9,064 nt of DNA from positions 1-9,064 of the forward strand of contig CALERM010000136.1 of NCBI GenBank assembly GCA_937907715.1. The letters run 5' to 3'. Under the pieces are notes generated by a model, which did no database searches, was not told the origin of the DNA, and was given only the letters and a program-made list of their open reading frames with translations. Positions 6,545 through 9,064 of the stretch are shown piece by piece (the first letter of the stretch is position 1; the number at the start of each line of letters is the position of its first letter). Position numbers and translations under genes: made by a program. This DNA comes from an uncultured Clostridia bacterium. Its GTDB lineage: Bacteria > Bacillota > Clostridia > Oscillospirales > Oscillospiraceae.

Positions 6545-7651
6545 ATGCCGAAACGCCGCTCTGCCAAAAAGCGTTCGCCAGCCGCAGCTGTGCTGCTGGC
6601 AGTTCTGTGTCTGCTCCTGCTTGCCGTCAGCCGGTATCTGGACAGCCGGTCGGAGCCTGCCGCATCTGCTCCGGCGTCCGCCGCCGCGCAGACGGATGCT
6701 CCTAAGCTGGAGGTTCATTTCCTGGACGTCGGGCAGGGCGACAGCGCGCTGCTGTTCTGCGGCGAGGAAACGCTGCTCATTGACGGCGGCAAGGTTAAGA
6801 ACAATCAGAAGCTGATTGCGCGTCTCAAGGAGCTGGAGGTCGACCATCTGGACGCCGTCATCTGCTCGCACCCGGACGAGGACCACTGCGGGGGGCTCGC
6901 CGCCGTCCTTGCCAGCACACAAACCGACGCATTTTACTGCTCGGTCGACAGCTGGCATACAACGGCTTTCTCCGACGTTACAAAATACGTCGCCGAACAG
7001 GGCATTTCCGTCACCGTCCCGCAGGCGGGAGACAGCTTCGCTTTTGGTGAGGCAAGCGTGGAGTTTCTGGGTCCCGTGGAGGATTACGGCGACGATCCGA
7101 ATGAAGGAAGTCTCGTTGCGCGCGTGCGCTACGGCGAGACAAGCTTCTTATTCACCGGAGACATGGGCTTTGAGGCAGAGGACGATATGTTAGCCGCCGG
7201 GGTGGATGTTTCCGCAACCGTTCTGAAGGTCGCGCACCACGGAAGCGCGGGCAGCTCGTCGACCGAGTTTTTGCAGGCGGTCCACCCGCAGTACGCCGTC
7301 ATCAGCGTCGGCGCGGACAACGACTACGGACACCCGACCGAAGCCGCCCTGAACCGCCTGTCCGCCTGCGGCATTCCGGTCTACCGGACGGATCTGCTCG
7401 GCGAGATCATCGCCGTCTCCGACGGCAGCGCCGTCACGATCACCACCGCCTCCAACGAAGCCCCATCAGCTTCCGGCGCCGCTTCTCAGACGGCGGACAG
7501 CTACGGCTATGTCGGAAATTCGTCTTCCAAGGTCGTCCACCTTGCCAGCTGCGGCAAGCTGCCGGGCGAAAGCAACCGCGTGTATTTTGCCTCGCTCGAA
7601 GAAGCGCTCACCGCGGGCTACCGCAGACATGCAAGCTGCCTCGGCAATTAG
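6545..7651 (+). CDS. ComEC-like metallo-beta-lactamase-fold hydrolase with C-terminal Ada-like zinc domain
   Basis: This 368-residue protein has a basic N-terminus, one hydrophobic segment (about 12-29, no good lipobox), an Ala/Ser-rich spacer and then an MBL domain from about 54 to 300, so it probably works outside the membrane. The MBL domain is the type found at the end of ComEC/Rec2 DNA-uptake proteins: FLDVGQGDS (59-67), the metal motif H109-x-D111-x-D113-H114 in SHPDEDHCGG, D206 in FTGDMG, H231-H232 in AHHGS and H263 in GHPTE. ComEC MBL domains are proposed or shown to act as nucleases; activity here is inferred. Residues about 320-368 match the small Ada-like metal-binding module often fused to such proteins, with putative ligands H332, C336, H362 and C365. 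Membrane channel parts of ComEC are absent. It appears to be transcribed alone from its own promoter. Confidence 0.92.
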   Translation: MPKRRSAKKRSPAAAVLLAVLCLLLLAVSRYLDSRSEPAASAPASAAAQTDAPKLEVHFLDVGQGDSALLFCGEETLLIDGGKVKNNQKLIARLKELEVDHLDAVICSHPDEDHCGGLAAVLASTQTDAFYCSVDSWHTTAFSDVTKYVAEQGISVTVPQAGDSFAFGEASVEFLGPVEDYGDDPNEGSLVARVRYGETSFLFTGDMGFEAEDDMLAAGVDVSATVLKVAHHGSAGSSSTEFLQAVHPQYAVISVGADNDYGHPTEAALNRLSACGIPVYRTDLLGEIIAVSDGSAVTITTASNEAPSASGAASQTADSYGYVGNSSSKVVHLASCGKLPGESNRVYFASLEEALTAGYRRHASCLGN

Positions 7652-7697
7652 GGTGTATCCCCGAAGTCCTGATCTTTGTGCTTTTTTCGCGGATTGG

Positions 7698-7726
7698 TTG
7701 CGTTTTGCGGACACGTTCTGTATAAT
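7698..7726 (+). promoter_or_regulatory. Promoter for the YdcZ transporter pair
   Basis: A perfect -10 box TATAAT (7721-7726) lies 33 bases before the ATG at 7760. At 17 bases upstream is TTGCGT (7698-7703), a weak -35 box. The intergenic stretch 7652-7697 before it shows no convincing terminator for the MBL gene, only a short T-run (7682-7687). Confidence 0.72.
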
Positions 7727-7759
7727 AGACAGGCAACTTTTCGGAAAGGAAGCACGTGC

Positions 7760-8185
7760 ATGCTTTACTATCTTCTGCTGCTCGCTGCGGGCGCCCTGCA
7801 GGGCGTTATGGTTTCTTTGAACGCGCAGCTCGGAAACTATTATTCGATGTTTGCCATCTGCTTTTTTGTCCATGGGATTGCGCTGATTCTGCTGCTGGCG
7901 TTCCTGCTGGCAAGGAAAACCGACCTTCGGTTCCGGGGCGCGCCGTGGTACGTGTATCTGGTCGGCGTGTTCGGCATCGCAATTGTTGCGTCGAGCAGCT
8001 GGTGTACGCTGAAGCTCAGCGCGGGCGTGATGCTCGCCATCTCGACGGCAGGACAGATCATCTCCTCGCAGCTGATCGACCAGTTTGGGCTGTTTGGCAT
8101 GCCGGTGCAGAAGTTCCGCGCCAGGCAGCTGCCGGGCTATGTGCTGCTTGCCGCAGGCGTTGCGCTCGTCGTGCTGGGTACCTGA
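7760..8185 (+). CDS. YdcZ/DUF606 family DMT-type transporter subunit, first of pair
   Basis: This is a 141-residue membrane protein of the YdcZ (DUF606) family, half-size members of the drug/metabolite transporter superfamily thought to act as dimers; the substrate is unknown. The start is the ATG at 7760 (MLYYLLLLAAGALQG), with AAGGA at 7746-7750; the frame is open further upstream but that part covers the promoter. Five hydrophobic segments are visible at about 2-20, 29-51, 62-79, 88-107 and 124-140. Family-like features are the N-terminal GALQGVMVSLNAQLG helix and the ISTAGQIISSQLIDQFGLFG stretch in helix 4. It is followed after 19 bases by a second gene of the same type, so the two products may form a heterodimer. 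Confidence 0.9.
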   Translation: MLYYLLLLAAGALQGVMVSLNAQLGNYYSMFAICFFVHGIALILLLAFLLARKTDLRFRGAPWYVYLVGVFGIAIVASSSWCTLKLSAGVMLAISTAGQIISSQLIDQFGLFGMPVQKFRARQLPGYVLLAAGVALVVLGT

Positions 8186-8204
8186 CAGACCGGGAGGAAA
8201 CGAG

Positions 8205-8657
8205 ATGCTTCTATATTATGTTGCCGCTTTTGTCAACGGCTTTTTCAACTCCGTCAACAAAATGATGAACGTCAAGGCGGGGCAGTGCTTTGGCACTGCA
8301 AAGGGCGCGCTCATCAACTACGTCGAGGCGACGGTTTTGTCTCTCGCGCTGGTGTGCATGACCTCCGATCCTTCTGAGCTTGCGCCCGCGCATGTGTTTT
8401 CCGTACCCGCGGGGGTGTATCTTGGCGCGGTCTGCGGGCTGGTGGCGATGGTGCTGATCATTATCGGCACGCTCCATACGCACGTGCTGGTCTCGTCGAT
8501 TCTCGCACTGGTCGGAAACCTCGGCATGGCGCTGGTGCTGGACTACGTGTTCTACGGCGTGTTCAGCTGGCTGCGCGTGGCTGGGATCCTGCTGATTCTG
8601 CTCGGCATTACCTGGATTGAGAAATCCAAGACTTCGCAGAAGGAAGTCTCCGATTGA
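8205..8657 (+). CDS. YdcZ/DUF606 family DMT-type transporter subunit, second of pair
   Basis: This 150-residue membrane protein is the partner of the preceding gene. The start at 8205 (MLLYYVAAFVNGFFN) is set by GGGAGG at 8192-8197, 7 bases upstream; the frame continues open upstream but overlaps the first gene. Five hydrophobic segments lie at about 2-18, 34-52, 67-90, 93-118 and 122-138, followed by a charged C-terminal tail (EKSKTSQKEVSD). It begins like its partner (MLxYY) and shares the overall plan, but the rest has diverged: the N-terminal loop is FNSVNKMMNVKAGQCFG rather than VSLNAQLG. The pair is probably one operon ending at the terminator just downstream. Function as a heterodimeric exporter is inferred from the family. 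Confidence 0.87.
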   Translation: MLLYYVAAFVNGFFNSVNKMMNVKAGQCFGTAKGALINYVEATVLSLALVCMTSDPSELAPAHVFSVPAGVYLGAVCGLVAMVLIIIGTLHTHVLVSSILALVGNLGMALVLDYVFYGVFSWLRVAGILLILLGITWIEKSKTSQKEVSD

Positions 8658-8673
8658 CAACTATACAAAAACA

Positions 8674-8701
8674 CGCGCGGAAATCGTCGGATTTCCGCGC
8701 G
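8674..8701. terminator. Bidirectional terminator between ydcZ pair and degV
   Basis: CGCGCGGAAATC (8674-8685) and GATTTCCGCGCG (8690-8701) form a perfect 12-bp stem with a 4-base GTCG loop. On plus it is followed by CTTTGTTTT; on minus by TGTTTTTG. It starts 17 bases past the second transporter's stop and 7 bases past the minus-strand stop at 8709-8711, so it can serve both convergent genes. Confidence 0.9.
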
Positions 8702-8708
8702 CTTTGTT

Positions 8709-9064
8709 TTACCGTTCTGTGCCGAGGAAGAAGACGGACACGACGCCGGGTCCGGTGTGAGAGCCGATGACAGGGCCGACATAGTTGATGATGATATCCT
8801 GCACGGCGGAGCGTTCGCGGATATAGTCGGCGACAAATTTCGCATCGTCGTAGCAGTCGCCGTGGCAGATGAACATCGTCTGGGACGGAAGGTCCGTAGC
8901 CGTGGTCAGCGCCTTCTCGGCAAGCGCGAGGAGCGAGCCCTTGCGCCCTCTTGCCTTCGTGACGTTCGCCAGATGCCCGTCGTTGTCCATGTGCATGACG
9001 GGCTTGATCTGCATGACGGTACCAAGAACCGCCGTGGTCGCGGAAATTCTGCCGCCGCGCTTTA
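8709..9064 (-). CDS. DegV family (FakB-like) fatty-acid-binding protein, N-terminal part outside window
   Basis: Only the last 117 residues are present. The frame stays open to the window edge and reads KRGGRISATTAVLGTVMQIKP, a hallmark of DegV proteins, so the Met at 9014 is internal and about 165 N-terminal residues lie beyond 9064. DegV/FakB proteins bind a long-chain fatty acid and, with the FakA kinase, present it for phosphorylation and entry into phospholipid synthesis; the specific lipid cannot be told here. The C-terminal segment VIGSHTGPGVVSVFFLG carries the conserved His-Thr-Gly-Pro. The gene converges on the YdcZ pair and shares a terminator with it. Confidence 0.95.
   Translation of the reverse strand, partial: KRGGRISATTAVLGTVMQIKPVMHMDNDGHLANVTKARGRKGSLLALAEKALTTATDLPSQTMFICHGDCYDDAKFVADYIRERSAVQDIIINYVGPVIGSHTGPGVVSVFFLGTER

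Noticed and set aside
6545..6640. Lipoprotein signal in the MBL protein (Cys at residue 22)
   Set aside because: The residues before the Cys are LAVL, with Leu rather than Gly, Ala or Ser at -1, so a lipobox is unlikely; a plain signal anchor fits better.
5762..6958. A 398-codon open frame on minus
   Set aside because: It is antisense to the HD hydrolase and the start of the MBL gene, crosses both promoters, and its product looks like noise.
7676..7759. N-terminal extension of the first YdcZ gene
   Set aside because: It spans the TATAAT box and ribosome site, and the family N-terminus begins at MLYYLLLL.
8085..8204. Overlap of the second YdcZ gene with the first through an upstream in-frame ATG
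   Set aside because: The GGGAGG site at 8192-8197 and the family-like N-terminus place the start at 8205, leaving a 19-base gap.

Overview
The window looks like ordinary chromosomal sequence from a GC-rich Clostridia-type Firmicute, most likely a gut Oscillospiraceae/Ruminococcaceae-like bacterium. This rests on the gene families present (DUF1846, CBS-type family II pyrophosphatase, DegV, paired YdcZ transporters, small PspC protein), the strong AGGAGG-type ribosome binding sites, the sigma-A-like promoters, and a strong bias for G or C at third codon positions. The organism assignment is an inference. There are ten protein genes, two of them cut by the window edges. I see no tRNA, rRNA, CRISPR array, transposase, phage gene or attachment site.

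Layout. (1) 1-2900, plus strand: the 3' part of a DUF1846 gene, a membrane-anchored GH3 (NagZ-like) glycosidase and a 64-residue PspC protein follow each other closely and end at a perfect bidirectional terminator (2864-2900). (2) 2933-5423, minus strand: a strong promoter (5395-5423) drives an unrecognised 259-residue protein, followed 3 bases later by a CBS-DRTGG-regulated manganese pyrophosphatase. This operon converges on the pspC operon, and a second long inverted repeat (2933-2963) lies just past the pyrophosphatase stop. (3) 5512-5816: a 64-residue, two-helix membrane protein on minus and an HD-domain hydrolase on plus are fired from back-to-back promoters. (4) 6440-7651: a hairpin, a promoter, and a secreted or membrane-anchored ComEC-like metallo-beta-lactamase protein carrying a C-terminal Ada-like zinc-binding module. 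(5) 7698-8701: a TATAAT promoter and two adjacent YdcZ/DUF606 half-size transporter genes, closed by a bidirectional terminator. (6) 8709-9064, minus: the C-terminal part of a DegV/FakB-like fatty-acid-binding protein.

The genes are mostly housekeeping or envelope genes with no single shared pathway. I do not see a convincing new multi-gene system. The points most worth a second look are the unknown protein coupled to the CBS pyrophosphatase, the MBL protein with an Ada-like domain in which one zinc-ligand Cys appears to be His, the double palindrome between convergent operons, and the small membrane protein divergent from the HD hydrolase.
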